The notes under the pieces: generated by a model | What the model was told of the DNA's origin: nothing | The model's database searches: none | The model's input: the letters and a program-made list of their open reading frames with translations, nothing else | Made by a program: the position numbers and the translations under genes | Shown: in pieces, positions 14,392 through 22,716 of the stretch | Numbering within the stretch: the stretch's first letter is position 1 | Layout: each line of letters starts with the position of its first letter | Assembly (NCBI GenBank): GCA_045597945.1 | Contig: JAZLLD010000025.1 | Location: forward strand, 1 to 22,716 | Direction of reading: 5' to 3' | Length of the DNA stretch: 22,716 bases | Source of the DNA: Colimorpha sp045597945 | GTDB lineage: Bacteria; Bacteroidota; Bacteroidia; Bacteroidales; P3

Positions 14392-15036
14392 ATGAGGCCG
14401 AAGCGTATTTTACTGATTCTGCTTCTATTGCTTGTTGTCTTATCTTGCAGCAAAGAGACGACGGCCAATTCTGCAGAGTGGCCTACTGAGCCGGCAGATT
14501 CTATCTCGCTGAATGACACAGTTATTCAAGCCGACACCACTATTCGCCGCGACACTATTACTATCATTGACACTACTGGAATCACACCGTGCTCTATCTT
14601 CCAAGGCCACTTGGTTGTTTTTGTGGACACCGCAGCCGAAGATGCCATACTGCTCACATTCATCAGCCTATCTGACTGGGACAAAGTACACTCAGCCAAC
14701 AGCAGTTCCCCGTCTTTCGACACCCTGGTCAATAACTACAGCGAGCAGGACCTTGCGGAATGGCACATTCCCACCGAAAGCGAAGCCCGCCGACTTAAAA
14801 CTTGCTACAACGATTCCGACTCATCCCTCTACCGCCTAAACACACTTCTCCGTACACTGAATTCCGACACCATCGCACTCAGAAAAGGCTCACAGTACGC
14901 AAGATACCTCTGCCAAGAATCCACCAAGTCATTCTCCTTCCACACCCCCACAAATGTCACCAATGCCGGAGCTTCGACAACCTACCATCTCCGCCTTCTG
15001 CACACAATGATGATATCCAGCAACCTAACCCACTAA
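14392..15036 (+). CDS. Small lipoprotein of unknown function
   Basis: The 214-residue product begins MRPKRILLILLLLLVVLSC, a lipoprotein signal with lipidation at C19. A Thr/Asp/Ile-rich linker follows (residues about 38-63, IQADTTIRRDTITIIDTT). The C-terminal half contains EWHIPTESEARRLKTCYND and YLCQESTKSFSFHTPTNVTN and ends TYHLRLLHTM. These resemble the W-x-L-P-T-xx-E-A/W and end pieces of FISUMP/DUF1566-type domains common in Bacteroidales surface lipoproteins; I hold this as a tentative likeness. No catalytic motif is seen. It is 106 nt after the HU gene and followed by an intergenic repeat. Confidence 0.8.
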   Translation: MRPKRILLILLLLLVVLSCSKETTANSAEWPTEPADSISLNDTVIQADTTIRRDTITIIDTTGITPCSIFQGHLVVFVDTAAEDAILLTFISLSDWDKVHSANSSSPSFDTLVNNYSEQDLAEWHIPTESEARRLKTCYNDSDSSLYRLNTLLRTLNSDTIALRKGSQYARYLCQESTKSFSFHTPTNVTNAGASTTYHLRLLHTMMISSNLTH

Positions 15037-15098
15037 AAAGGACACAGAGCAAAACCAGCATAGACTCGGCCTTTGTTCGCCTTTTTTTATTGATCCAC

Positions 15099-15131
15099 GA
15101 GCGAAGGATGAGCGAAGGAAAAGCGAAGGCA
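15099..15131 (-). repeat. 11-nt tandem array, three units (TTCCTTCGCTC family, minus strand)
   Basis: Plus-strand units GAGCGAAGGAT (15099-15109), GAGCGAAGGAA (15110-15120) and AAGCGAAGGCA (15121-15131). The complement matches the array at 1722-1754. Similarity continues beyond the array on the minus strand into a purine-rich AAAAAAAGGCGAAC segment, so the shared repeat is probably 70-90 bp long. Confidence 0.8.
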
Positions 15132-15275
15132 GACTTTTGTAATTCTCACTAGTATTCTGCTGCGAAAATTGAAAAAAATGATGGTTGATTGTAACGTGTA
15201 AATTGCAACGCAAAGTACATCTTTTCTAGTGCAAACACCTATTTAGTGGTAGGTAAACAAGCTTGCAAAAAACAG

Positions 15276-15312
15276 CTATCAACACATTTTGTTAACATCT
15301 TTTTGTTGATAG
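15276..15312. promoter_or_regulatory. Dyad-symmetric site overlapping the giant gene's promoter (possible operator)
   Basis: Perfect 9-bp arms CTATCAACA (15276-15284) and TGTTGATAG (15304-15312) are centred at 15294, on an inner palindrome TGTTAACA (15290-15297). The right arm overlaps the -33 TTTG. It is upstream of the predicted transcription start, so it would act as DNA, not RNA. Confidence 0.5.
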
Positions 15313-15335
15313 ATTAAATATAATTTGTATATTTG
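15302..15335 (+). promoter_or_regulatory. Promoter of the giant surface-protein gene
   Basis: TTTG (15302-15305), a 22-nt spacer and TATATTTG (15328-15335) followed by C. The -7 element is an exact match to TAnnTTTG; the spacer is one base longer than usual. The predicted start near 15342 gives a leader of about 100 nt. Confidence 0.75.
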
Positions 15336-15444
15336 CATCATACTTCTACCAACTAAGCAACTACCAATACTACTAAATCTCAACAATTTAAAGCTACGAG
15401 TACAATTACATTCAAAACATGTTATTAACTAAATTCATTCAACA

Positions 15445-18400
15445 ATGAGAAAAACCGTACAAACTTTATTGTTCTTGGTGGCCATGTTGCTGCCTTGGGC
15501 AATGAATGCGCAAAGCACTACGGTGACGATCGGTGATGGTACTACCACAAGTTACCAGTCGCCGTTCTGCAACTACTACAAAAACGGCACGATGGAAGCT
15601 CTCTACACTGCCGATGAGATTGGTATGGCAGGACAGATCGACACCATTGCGTTTAACTGTTCCAACGCTTTTGGCTTCGCATTCACCACACTGAACATCT
15701 ACCTGGGCACCACCAGCGCCGCTAACCTGAATAGTGGCTGGGAAGGCCTGAATGATGTACAGCTTGTCTATTCCGCTACAAACGGAACCCTGGCCAGCAC
15801 TACTGGCTGGGAGAAGTATGCGCTGCAGACCCCGTTCTACTACAACGGTTCGGAGAACCTTGTGGTGGTAGTTTGCCGTCAGTCCTCCAACTACAGCAAC
15901 ACTCACAAGTACTACTACACCTACATCTCCGGATACGGACGCTATGTCCAAAGCGACTCCTATGCCGACTATGGCACCCTCACTGGCGCTAGCGCTCAGA
16001 CTGGTAGCACCAGCACCTACCGCGCCAACATCCAGTTGAGCATCAGCCCCAGCGGCACACAGCCCTGCATTCGTCCCGCTACTTTGAATGTTTCAAACAT
16101 CACTGCAACCACAGCCGACGTGAGCTTCACTCCTTTCGGCACCGAGACCCAGTGGCTTGGCACTATCGAGCCCGCCATCATGGGCATGAACTCCATTACC
16201 CTGAACGACACCACTCTCAGCCTGATGATGCTCAGTCCCAATACCCAGTACACCATCAGCGTGAGAGCCATCTGTGGCGAAGGCGACACTAGCACCGCCC
16301 GCACCACCAGTTTCCGCACCAGCTGCGTGCCTCTGACCATGAGCGACCTGCCCTTTGCTGAGAACTTCAATAGCTACAGCACTGGCTCGAGCGCAAGCAT
16401 CAGCCCCTGCTGGACCAAGGGTACCAACAGTGCTACCCAGTATCCCTACCCCACCAGCACCTCTATGGGCGAGACTAGCAACGCACTGTATTTCTACTCA
16501 AGCCTCCCCTCTTCTTCCACCACCACACCTACATACAGCTATGCCGCCCTGCCACAATTCTCTGGCAATGTGCAGAACCTGATGCTGACCTTCGATGCCA
16601 AGAGCTACAGCTCTACCTCCTCCACCTACTATAGCCGCATCCTCGTGGGTGTGATGAGCGATCCCACCGACATCAGCACTTTTGTGACCGTCGACACCAT
16701 CGGCATCAATGGCAGCAGCGTGGTTGAGAACGTTGAAGTTATCTTCTCCAACTACACCGGAGAAGGCCAGTATGTGGCATTCTACGACGCTCCTGTGCTC
16801 ACCAGCGAGAATCCTCGCGGTGGCTCCTACAACTACAGCTACATGTATGTGGACAACGTGGTACTGCAAGTACTTCCCACCTGCATGAAGCCCACCAACT
16901 TGGCCACCACTGCTGTGAACGCCTACGATGCCACCCTCACCTGGAACGAGCGCAGCAGCGCCACCCAGTGGGAAGTGCCCCTGGTGAGCAGCAACGACAC
17001 CCTGGTGTACACCGCCAACAGCAACCCCTTCACCGCTACCGGCCTGACCCCCAACACCGACTACACCGCCTGCGTGAAGTCGCTGTGCTCGGCCACCGAT
17101 ATGAGTGAGGCTTCTCGCGCAATCAGCTTCACCACCCAGTGCGCTGGTTACACCGCTGTTCCTTACACCCAGAATTTCGACAACTTCGCTACTGGCGATA
17201 ACCCCAACTGCTGGACCATTTACGCTACCGGTTCCAATGGCTCGGTGACCTTCCCCAGTGCCTACAACCACAGCCCCAACTCTCATAGCACTCCTGTTTA
17301 CTACGAATTCGAGAGCAACTCTCAGCAGCCCGAGATTGCTGCCATGCCCGCCATGGCCAACCTCAACACGCTGAAAGTGGAATTCTATGCGCGCAGCGCC
17401 AACAACACTCCCGTGTTCGAGGTGGGCGTGATGGAAGGCTCCACCTTTGTGCCTTACGACACCATCACCGTGACCAGCAGCTATGCTTTCTATCGCGTGT
17501 ACTTTAATAATTATAATGGTACTGGCGACCAAATCGCCTTCCGCACCACTTATGCAGGTTCTGGCACCTACACTCTGTTCTTGGACGACCTGACCGTCGA
17601 CCTCGCACCCACTTGCATCGAGCCTGCCAGCGTGAGCGTTGATGCTGTCACCAGCAGCAGCGTCACCCTGAGCTGGGCAGACCGCGTGAGCGGCATCAGC
17701 CAGTGGCGCATCGGCTACGCTGCCAACGGTGCTGAAGCAACCTATGTGGTAGCTAACAGCAACCCCTACACTCTGACCGACCTGACTCCCAACACCAGCT
17801 ACACCTTCACCGTTCAGGATATGTGCAGCAGCGAGGACCTCTCTGCCGCCGTCAGCACCAGTGCCCGCACCCTCTGCGCCACTATGACTGCTCCTTGGAC
17901 TGAGAACTTCGAAGGCTACGCAAACTACGCCACCAGCTATTACTATTCCAACGACATTGCTGGCAACTATCCCGCTTGCTGGCCCGAAGCTGTTCAGTAC
18001 ATGGCCGGCGGTTCCACCGCAGCCAACGCTCCTCAGATCTTCATGACCAATAGCAGCTCCTACTCCAACGGTTCCAACCGCCTGGTCATGCGCGGCTACA
18101 GCAACAATGTTCCCGCTGTGGCAGCCCTGCCTCTGTTCTCCAACGGCATCGAGACCCTGCAGATGGAATTCGACTATCGCATGTACTCTGCCTCTTACGG
18201 CATTCTGCAGATTGGCGTGATGAGCAATCCTGCCGACACCACCACTTTCGTGATGCTTGAGCAGCTGCCCGCTACAGCCGCTTACACTCATGTGCTCCAT
18301 GACTTCAGCACCGACATTCTGCCCGCCAACGCCGCTCACATCGCACTGCGTTATATCCAGGGCAGCACCTCGGCCTACAACGTTTCTTATATTGATGAAA

Positions 18401-21400
18401 TCTCTATCACTCTCGCACCTAGCTGCAAAGCTCTGGCTAGCGTAGCCTCCGGCAACATCACCGCCACCTCCGCTGTGGTGAACTGGACTCCCCGCGATGT
18501 CAACCAGAACAACTTCCAGGTGGCTTACGGCACCGTCAACGACCTTGACAGCATGACCATGGTCACCACCAGCAACACCAGCCGCACCCTTACCGGCCTG
18601 GCTGCTAATACCGACTACTATGTCTATGTGCGCGCTATCTGCGACACCAACGACCAATCCGAATGGAGCGACGTGTTGGTGCTCCACACCATGTGCACCG
18701 TTGCCGACAGTCCTCTCTTCTCCGACGACTTTGAGAGCTACACCGGCGACGAAATCCCCGAATGCTGGACCCAGGGTTGGTACTATCAGAACCCCACCAC
18801 TGGCGTGAAGACACAGCCCTTTAAGACCAACACCTCTTTTCATCACAGCGGCAGCCGCGCCATGACTCTGCAAGACCAGGGCACCGGCACCTCCAGCTGG
18901 ATGAGCACTCGCCAACTCCCCATCGACCGCAGCGGCAAATACGCTCTCTCCTTGTGGGTATACCGCCAGAGCGCTTCCGGTCATCCTCTTGAAGGCCTCA
19001 AATTCTGGGCTTCCTCTTCCGCTAACGACACCACCGGTGCCGTCCTCCTCGGCGAGGTTCACCGCCACTACGGCGCAGCTCCTGCCGAAGCAGCTACCGG
19101 CTGGTACAACTACCTGTTCCCCATCGAGACCTCCGGCAACAAGTACATCATCTTCGAAGGCTACTCCACCTTTGGTGCCTCCACTTATTTCGATGACGTC
19201 GAGGTAATTGAAATCCCCTGCGAGAAGACCGCCGACTACACCGAGAACTTCGAGAATCAGGAGACCAACATGGTGCCCCTCTGCTGGGACAACACTGCCT
19301 CCACCTCCACTACCATGAACAACAACCCCCACTACATCTGGGGTACTTATTCCTACAATGGCAACAAGATGATGCGCATGTACAACTACTTTGTGCAGAG
19401 CGGCGTGGCCACCACCAACAGCCCTGCCATCGTGCTTGACAGCCTCAACCGCGAACTTGTCTTCGACTTTGCACATCACGCCAATTCCGGCGCCGTATAT
19501 GTAAGAATTTCCAACGATGGTGGCAACACCTTCACCGATGTCGACACCCTCAACCACGACGGTAACGGCTCCAGCAACAGCGATCCCGGCACTTGGACCA
19601 GCCGTTCCATCAGCCTGGCCGACTATGCTGGCGACACCATCATCCTGCAGTTCTACACCGTGGCTAACTACGGCAATGGCGCTGTCTTCATCGACAACCT
19701 CCAGGTTCGCGAGGTCAACAACTGCCCCATTCCCACCGACGTCACCGCAGAGGTCCTCTCTGCTAACAGTGCCGAGGTCAGCTGGAATGGCGATGCTACC
19801 GAATACATTGTGGCTTATGGCACCGGCAGCAACCCCGAACTCATGGACACCGTTCATGCCTTCAGCACCACCGCTGTCATCAACGGCCTCAGCGCAGAAA
19901 CCAACTACAACTTCTTTGTTCAGTCCGTCTGCGGCGAGAGCACCAGCTACTGGAGTCTTCCTGCTTCGGCCTACACCGGCTACTGCCAGCCCGCACCCAC
20001 CTCTGTTGACGGCCAGGGTATCGTCCGCCTCCAGTTTGGTAGCGGCGACCAGGTAGTCGACAACACCACTCGTCCTACCTCTGCTCCTTACTATGGCAAC
20101 TACGCCAGCATGGTAGGCGCCGTTGCTGCCGGCACCATTGCCGATGTCAGCATCACCTATCAGACCGGCTACACCTATGGTACTATCATCTGGGTTGACT
20201 GGGATAACTCTCTCACCTTCGACGCTAACGAAGTTGTGTATGTAGGCGAGGCACCCAACACCAACCCCACTACCCTTACCGCATCCTTCCCCATCAGCGC
20301 AACTACCGCAACCGGCATGTACCGCATGCGTATCGCTGGTGCCGACAGCTACTACGATAGCTACACCTCTTCCATTGCTGCAGCAGCCGGTGCTAACCCC
20401 TGCCCCAACAGCACTTACACCATCGTTCACGACTACACCCTCAACGTAACCGAGGCAGCCAACTGCGCTCCTGTGGCCAGCGTTGTGGTTAACAACATCA
20501 CCAACTCCACCGCTACCATCAGCTGGAGTCTGCTGGATACCACCCAGAGCAACTTTGCTGTGGCTTATGGTACTGTGAACGACATCGACAGCATGACCGT
20601 TGTGAATGTTACCACTACCAATGTCACCCTCACTGGCCTGACCGATGCCACCACTTATTATGTCAGCGTTAAAGCTGTCTGCGGTGCTACCGACCAGAGC
20701 ACCTGGAGCAACGCCATTTCCTTCACCACCGAGCTCTGCGATGCTGCTAACCAGTGCGCACTCACCGTGGAAATGACCGACTCTTACGGCGACGGTTGGA
20801 ACGGCGGTTACCTCAACTTCGTTGATGCTGCCACCAACACCACTGTGGCTTCCCTCACCCTTAGCACTGGCTCCTATCAGACCGCCAACGTGAACGTCTG
20901 CAACGGCCGCACCTATAATATTGTATGGTCCAGCGGCATGTATGTTGACGAGGTAAGCTTCGACATCTACGATGCTTCCGGCGCACTGCTTCTCTCCGCA
21001 GAAGAGCCCATGGACGGCACCCTGCTGGCCTACACCGCCAACTGCACCCAGATCCTGCCCGACTCCGTTACCGTCAGCGCTAGCGCAATGCCCGCAACCC
21101 TCGGTAGCGTGACCGGCGCCGGCACCTACGCTTATGGCGACACCGTCACCCTCACCGCCGTGGCTATGCCTCTGGCACACTTCACCCAGTGGAGCAATGG
21201 CGACACCAACAGCACCCTCACCTTTGTAGCCACCGAAGACATCGCTCTCGTAGCCAACTTCGCCTACAACCCCGTGACCGTGACCTTGGCCAACGCTAAC
21301 CCCACCATGGGTTCCACCACTCCCGCTCCCGGCACCTACACCTTCCAGGTTGGTGACACTGTCAACGCTATGGCCTACGCTTTCGACGGCTACCAGTTCA

Positions 21401-22716
21401 GCAACTGGACCATCGCTATGGGTCTCGGCTCTGGCTCCGACACCACCAACCCCGTCATGCTGGTTGTTCCCGCACTCCTGGCTGGCCAGAACATCACCGT
21501 TACCGCCAACTTCGAGGCTGCTACCGCCAACTACACCGTTACCGCACTCTCCAACAACGAGGCTATGGGCTCCGTGCTCGGCGGTGGTTCCTATCAGGCC
21601 GGTGCTACCGCAACCCTGACCGCAGTGCCCGCACTCAGCTGCCACTTCGTGCAGTGGAATGACGGCGACACCAACGCCACCCGCACCATCGTGGTCACCA
21701 GCGACACCACCTTCACTGCCACCTTTGCCTACAACCCCGTAACTGTCAACCTCAGCTACAACGACACCCTCATGGGCTACACCATTCCCGCTGCTGGCAC
21801 CTACACCTACGAGGTCGGCGACGTCATCAATGCAATGGCCTACGCCAACACCGGCTACCACTTCACCCACTGGACCTACACCATCATGGGCATGAGCGAC
21901 ACCACTTCCTACAACCCCATCGCCCAGATGATTCCCGCTATGATGGCAGGTCTCAACTTTGACGTCGTGGCTAACTTCGAGGCTAACCAGTACGAACTCA
22001 CCGTTGTCAGCAACAACACCGACATGGGTACCGTAACCGGCGGCGGCATCTACGACTACAACACTACCGTCACCCTCACCGCAACTCCCGCATTCAACCA
22101 CCACTTCGTACAGTGGAGTGATGGCAACACCGATGCAACCCGCACCGTGACCGTGACCGGCGATGCCGTCTATACCGCTATCTTCGCCATCAACCCCGTG
22201 ACCGTCAACCTCACTATCAACGACGCCACCATGGGTACCACCACTCCCGCTCCTGGCACCTACACCTACCAGCCCGGCACCACAGTCGAGGCTGAGGCAG
22301 TTGCCAACGATGGCTTCCGCTTCATCGGCTGGACCGTCAGCGTCATGGGTCAGGCTATCGAATACACCGAGAACCCCGTAAGCGTAACCATCCCCGAGAT
22401 GGCTGCTGGCATGACCATCGACGTCACCGCCAACTTCGAGGCCATCCCCACCTACCAGGTCACCCTCACAGCCACCTGCAATAATGATGGTGACAACCAC
22501 AGCAGTCAGCTGATTGGTGCCGGCCGTTATGCTGAAGGCGAGAACGTCACCATCTTAATCGAGGAAACCGACGATAATACCCTCTTTACAGGCTGGTATG
22601 TCAACGGCGAACTCGTCTCCACCAATAGCCTCTACAGCTTCGTAATGGAAGCTGCCGACATCACCTTTGAGGCTCGCTTCGAACACATGATTATCGGCAT
22701 CGACGATGTCAACGCC
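15445..22716 (+). CDS. Giant secreted modular surface protein (adhesin-like, probable T9SS cargo), partial at right edge
   Basis: The open frame has 2424 visible codons and runs off the window. A signal peptide (MRKTVQTLLFLVAMLLPWAM, cleavage near A22/Q23) is followed by a beta-rich N-domain (about 24-207). Six fibronectin III domains lie at about 208-294, 480-566, 724-811, 994-1084, 1427-1514 and 1674-1765. Between them are five jelly-roll-like modules of the cleaved-adhesin/MAM kind (about 298-480, 566-724, 811-994, 1084-1259, 1259-1427), each starting PxxENF/xxF-type and ending in a DDV/DNL strand. A GEVED-type domain (1514-1674, IWVDWDNSLTFDANEV) and a DSYGDGWNG domain (1765-1867) follow, then alternating InlB-like repeats (1872-2415). 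The final residues IIGIDDVNA resemble the linker before a T9SS tail, so the stop is probably 200-300 bases beyond the edge. Likely role: surface adhesion or ligand binding. No enzyme motif seen. Confidence 0.93.
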   Translation, partial: MRKTVQTLLFLVAMLLPWAMNAQSTTVTIGDGTTTSYQSPFCNYYKNGTMEALYTADEIGMAGQIDTIAFNCSNAFGFAFTTLNIYLGTTSAANLNSGWEGLNDVQLVYSATNGTLASTTGWEKYALQTPFYYNGSENLVVVVCRQSSNYSNTHKYYYTYISGYGRYVQSDSYADYGTLTGASAQTGSTSTYRANIQLSISPSGTQPCIRPATLNVSNITATTADVSFTPFGTETQWLGTIEPAIMGMNSITLNDTTLSLMMLSPNTQYTISVRAICGEGDTSTARTTSFRTSCVPLTMSDLPFAENFNSYSTGSSASISPCWTKGTNSATQYPYPTSTSMGETSNALYFYSSLPSSSTTTPTYSYAALPQFSGNVQNLMLTFDAKSYSSTSSTYYSRILVGVMSDPTDISTFVTVDTIGINGSSVVENVEVIFSNYTGEGQYVAFYDAPVLTSENPRGGSYNYSYMYVDNVVLQVLPTCMKPTNLATTAVNAYDATLTWNERSSATQWEVPLVSSNDTLVYTANSNPFTATGLTPNTDYTACVKSLCSATDMSEASRAISFTTQCAGYTAVPYTQNFDNFATGDNPNCWTIYATGSNGSVTFPSAYNHSPNSHSTPVYYEFESNSQQPEIAAMPAMANLNTLKVEFYARSANNTPVFEVGVMEGSTFVPYDTITVTSSYAFYRVYFNNYNGTGDQIAFRTTYAGSGTYTLFLDDLTVDLAPTCIEPASVSVDAVTSSSVTLSWADRVSGISQWRIGYAANGAEATYVVANSNPYTLTDLTPNTSYTFTVQDMCSSEDLSAAVSTSARTLCATMTAPWTENFEGYANYATSYYYSNDIAGNYPACWPEAVQYMAGGSTAANAPQIFMTNSSSYSNGSNRLVMRGYSNNVPAVAALPLFSNGIETLQMEFDYRMYSASYGILQIGVMSNPADTTTFVMLEQLPATAAYTHVLHDFSTDILPANAAHIALRYIQGSTSAYNVSYIDEISITLAPSCKALASVASGNITATSAVVNWTPRDVNQNNFQVAYGTVNDLDSMTMVTTSNTSRTLTGLAANTDYYVYVRAICDTNDQSEWSDVLVLHTMCTVADSPLFSDDFESYTGDEIPECWTQGWYYQNPTTGVKTQPFKTNTSFHHSGSRAMTLQDQGTGTSSWMSTRQLPIDRSGKYALSLWVYRQSASGHPLEGLKFWASSSANDTTGAVLLGEVHRHYGAAPAEAATGWYNYLFPIETSGNKYIIFEGYSTFGASTYFDDVEVIEIPCEKTADYTENFENQETNMVPLCWDNTASTSTTMNNNPHYIWGTYSYNGNKMMRMYNYFVQSGVATTNSPAIVLDSLNRELVFDFAHHANSGAVYVRISNDGGNTFTDVDTLNHDGNGSSNSDPGTWTSRSISLADYAGDTIILQFYTVANYGNGAVFIDNLQVREVNNCPIPTDVTAEVLSANSAEVSWNGDATEYIVAYGTGSNPELMDTVHAFSTTAVINGLSAETNYNFFVQSVCGESTSYWSLPASAYTGYCQPAPTSVDGQGIVRLQFGSGDQVVDNTTRPTSAPYYGNYASMVGAVAAGTIADVSITYQTGYTYGTIIWVDWDNSLTFDANEVVYVGEAPNTNPTTLTASFPISATTATGMYRMRIAGADSYYDSYTSSIAAAAGANPCPNSTYTIVHDYTLNVTEAANCAPVASVVVNNITNSTATISWSLLDTTQSNFAVAYGTVNDIDSMTVVNVTTTNVTLTGLTDATTYYVSVKAVCGATDQSTWSNAISFTTELCDAANQCALTVEMTDSYGDGWNGGYLNFVDAATNTTVASLTLSTGSYQTANVNVCNGRTYNIVWSSGMYVDEVSFDIYDASGALLLSAEEPMDGTLLAYTANCTQILPDSVTVSASAMPATLGSVTGAGTYAYGDTVTLTAVAMPLAHFTQWSNGDTNSTLTFVATEDIALVANFAYNPVTVTLANANPTMGSTTPAPGTYTFQVGDTVNAMAYAFDGYQFSNWTIAMGLGSGSDTTNPVMLVVPALLAGQNITVTANFEAATANYTVTALSNNEAMGSVLGGGSYQAGATATLTAVPALSCHFVQWNDGDTNATRTIVVTSDTTFTATFAYNPVTVNLSYNDTLMGYTIPAAGTYTYEVGDVINAMAYANTGYHFTHWTYTIMGMSDTTSYNPIAQMIPAMMAGLNFDVVANFEANQYELTVVSNNTDMGTVTGGGIYDYNTTVTLTATPAFNHHFVQWSDGNTDATRTVTVTGDAVYTAIFAINPVTVNLTINDATMGTTTPAPGTYTYQPGTTVEAEAVANDGFRFIGWTVSVMGQAIEYTENPVSVTIPEMAAGMTIDVTANFEAIPTYQVTLTATCNNDGDNHSSQLIGAGRYAEGENVTILIEETDDNTLFTGWYVNGELVSTNSLYSFVMEAADITFEARFEHMIIGIDDVNA
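21058..22680 (+). repeat. Alternating InlB-like A/B repeats within the giant gene
   Basis: A-type units of about 70 residues (MGSVTGGGxYxxGxTVTLTA ... HFVQWSDGDTNxTRTVTVT) alternate with B-type units of about 84 residues (NPVTVNLxxNDxxMGTTTPA ... GYxFxxWT ... VxANFEA). B units start at 21268, 21733 and 22192, a period of 465 and 459 bp. Boundaries: A1 21058-21267, B1 21268-21522, A2 21523-21732, B2 21733-21984, A3 21985-22191, B3 22192-22443, then a divergent final A-like unit to about 22680. Such repeats form extended stalks on bacterial surfaces. Confidence 0.85.

Larger units (their letters stand above)
15037..15444. other. Gene-free stretch upstream of the giant surface-protein gene
   Basis: No gene is seen. 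It holds the inverted copy of the TTCCTTCGCTC array (15099-15131 and neighbouring sequence), a dyad-symmetric site (15276-15312), a consensus promoter (15302-15335) and a leader of about 100 nt rich in A and C. Confidence 0.75.

Noticed and set aside
15061..15090. Possible terminator after the small lipoprotein (GGCCTTTGTTCGCC then T7)
   Set aside because: The stem is only about three base pairs; the T-run is better explained as part of the dispersed repeat.
16498..22500. A 2000-codon open frame on the minus strand, antisense to the giant gene
   Set aside because: Its codons are the exact reverse complements of the sense codons, so it stays open only because the sense gene avoids TTA, CTA and TCA. 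Its product is low-complexity (Gly/Val/Ala/His-rich) with no signal peptide or recognisable domain, while the plus strand encodes clear FnIII and InlB-like domains.

Overview
The window looks like chromosomal DNA of a Bacteroidales bacterium, most likely an uncultivated gut or rumen lineage with a type IX secretion system (T9SS). Four things point there. Promoters follow the Bacteroidota pattern TTTG-N(18-22)-TAnnTTTG. Most starts lack a strong Shine-Dalgarno sequence. Lipoproteins and FKBP isomerases are frequent. Two secreted proteins have T9SS-cargo architecture. No phage, transposase, CRISPR array or defence gene is visible.

Layout. (1) 1-1239, minus strand: a secreted protein of unknown function that runs off the left edge; its promoter is at 1278-1308. 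(2) 1240-2023: a gene-free stretch with nested inverted repeats and an 11-nt tandem array. (3) 2024-6846, plus strand: DHH phosphoesterase (NrnA-like), two FKBP-type lipoproteins, adenylate kinase, Obg GTPase and a PAP2 phosphatase, closed by a terminator near 6917-6953. (4) 6995-11394, plus strand: CvpA-like membrane protein, tRNA-dihydrouridine synthase, TPR lipoprotein, pyrB, pyrI and a four-helix membrane protein overlapping pyrI, closed by a terminator at 11411-11450. (5) 11493-12953: a secreted protein with a fibronectin III domain and a T9SS sorting tail. (6) 12954-13776: an intergenic stretch with 11-nt repeat arrays and a 216-bp element bounded by 18-bp inverted repeats. (7) tRNA-Ser(CGA) with its own promoter and terminator, an HU-family protein and a small lipoprotein. 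(8) 15445 to the right edge: a giant secreted modular surface protein, 2424 residues visible, with six FnIII domains, about five jelly-roll-like modules, a GEVED-type domain and alternating InlB-like repeats. It is cut probably just before its T9SS tail.

Most genes are housekeeping: RNA turnover, protein folding at the envelope, nucleotide metabolism, ribosome assembly and tRNA modification. pyrB and pyrI form the aspartate transcarbamoylase holoenzyme. The two long T9SS-type proteins are accessory surface functions.

I see no convincing new multi-gene system. The most unusual items are the giant adhesin-like protein with its regular cysteine and repeat plan, the dyad at its promoter, and a set of intergenic repeat structures (helical-period 11-mers, a TGTAAAAT-rich 216-bp element, a nested palindrome at 1373-1551). 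Everything was read by eye; no database search or structure prediction was run.
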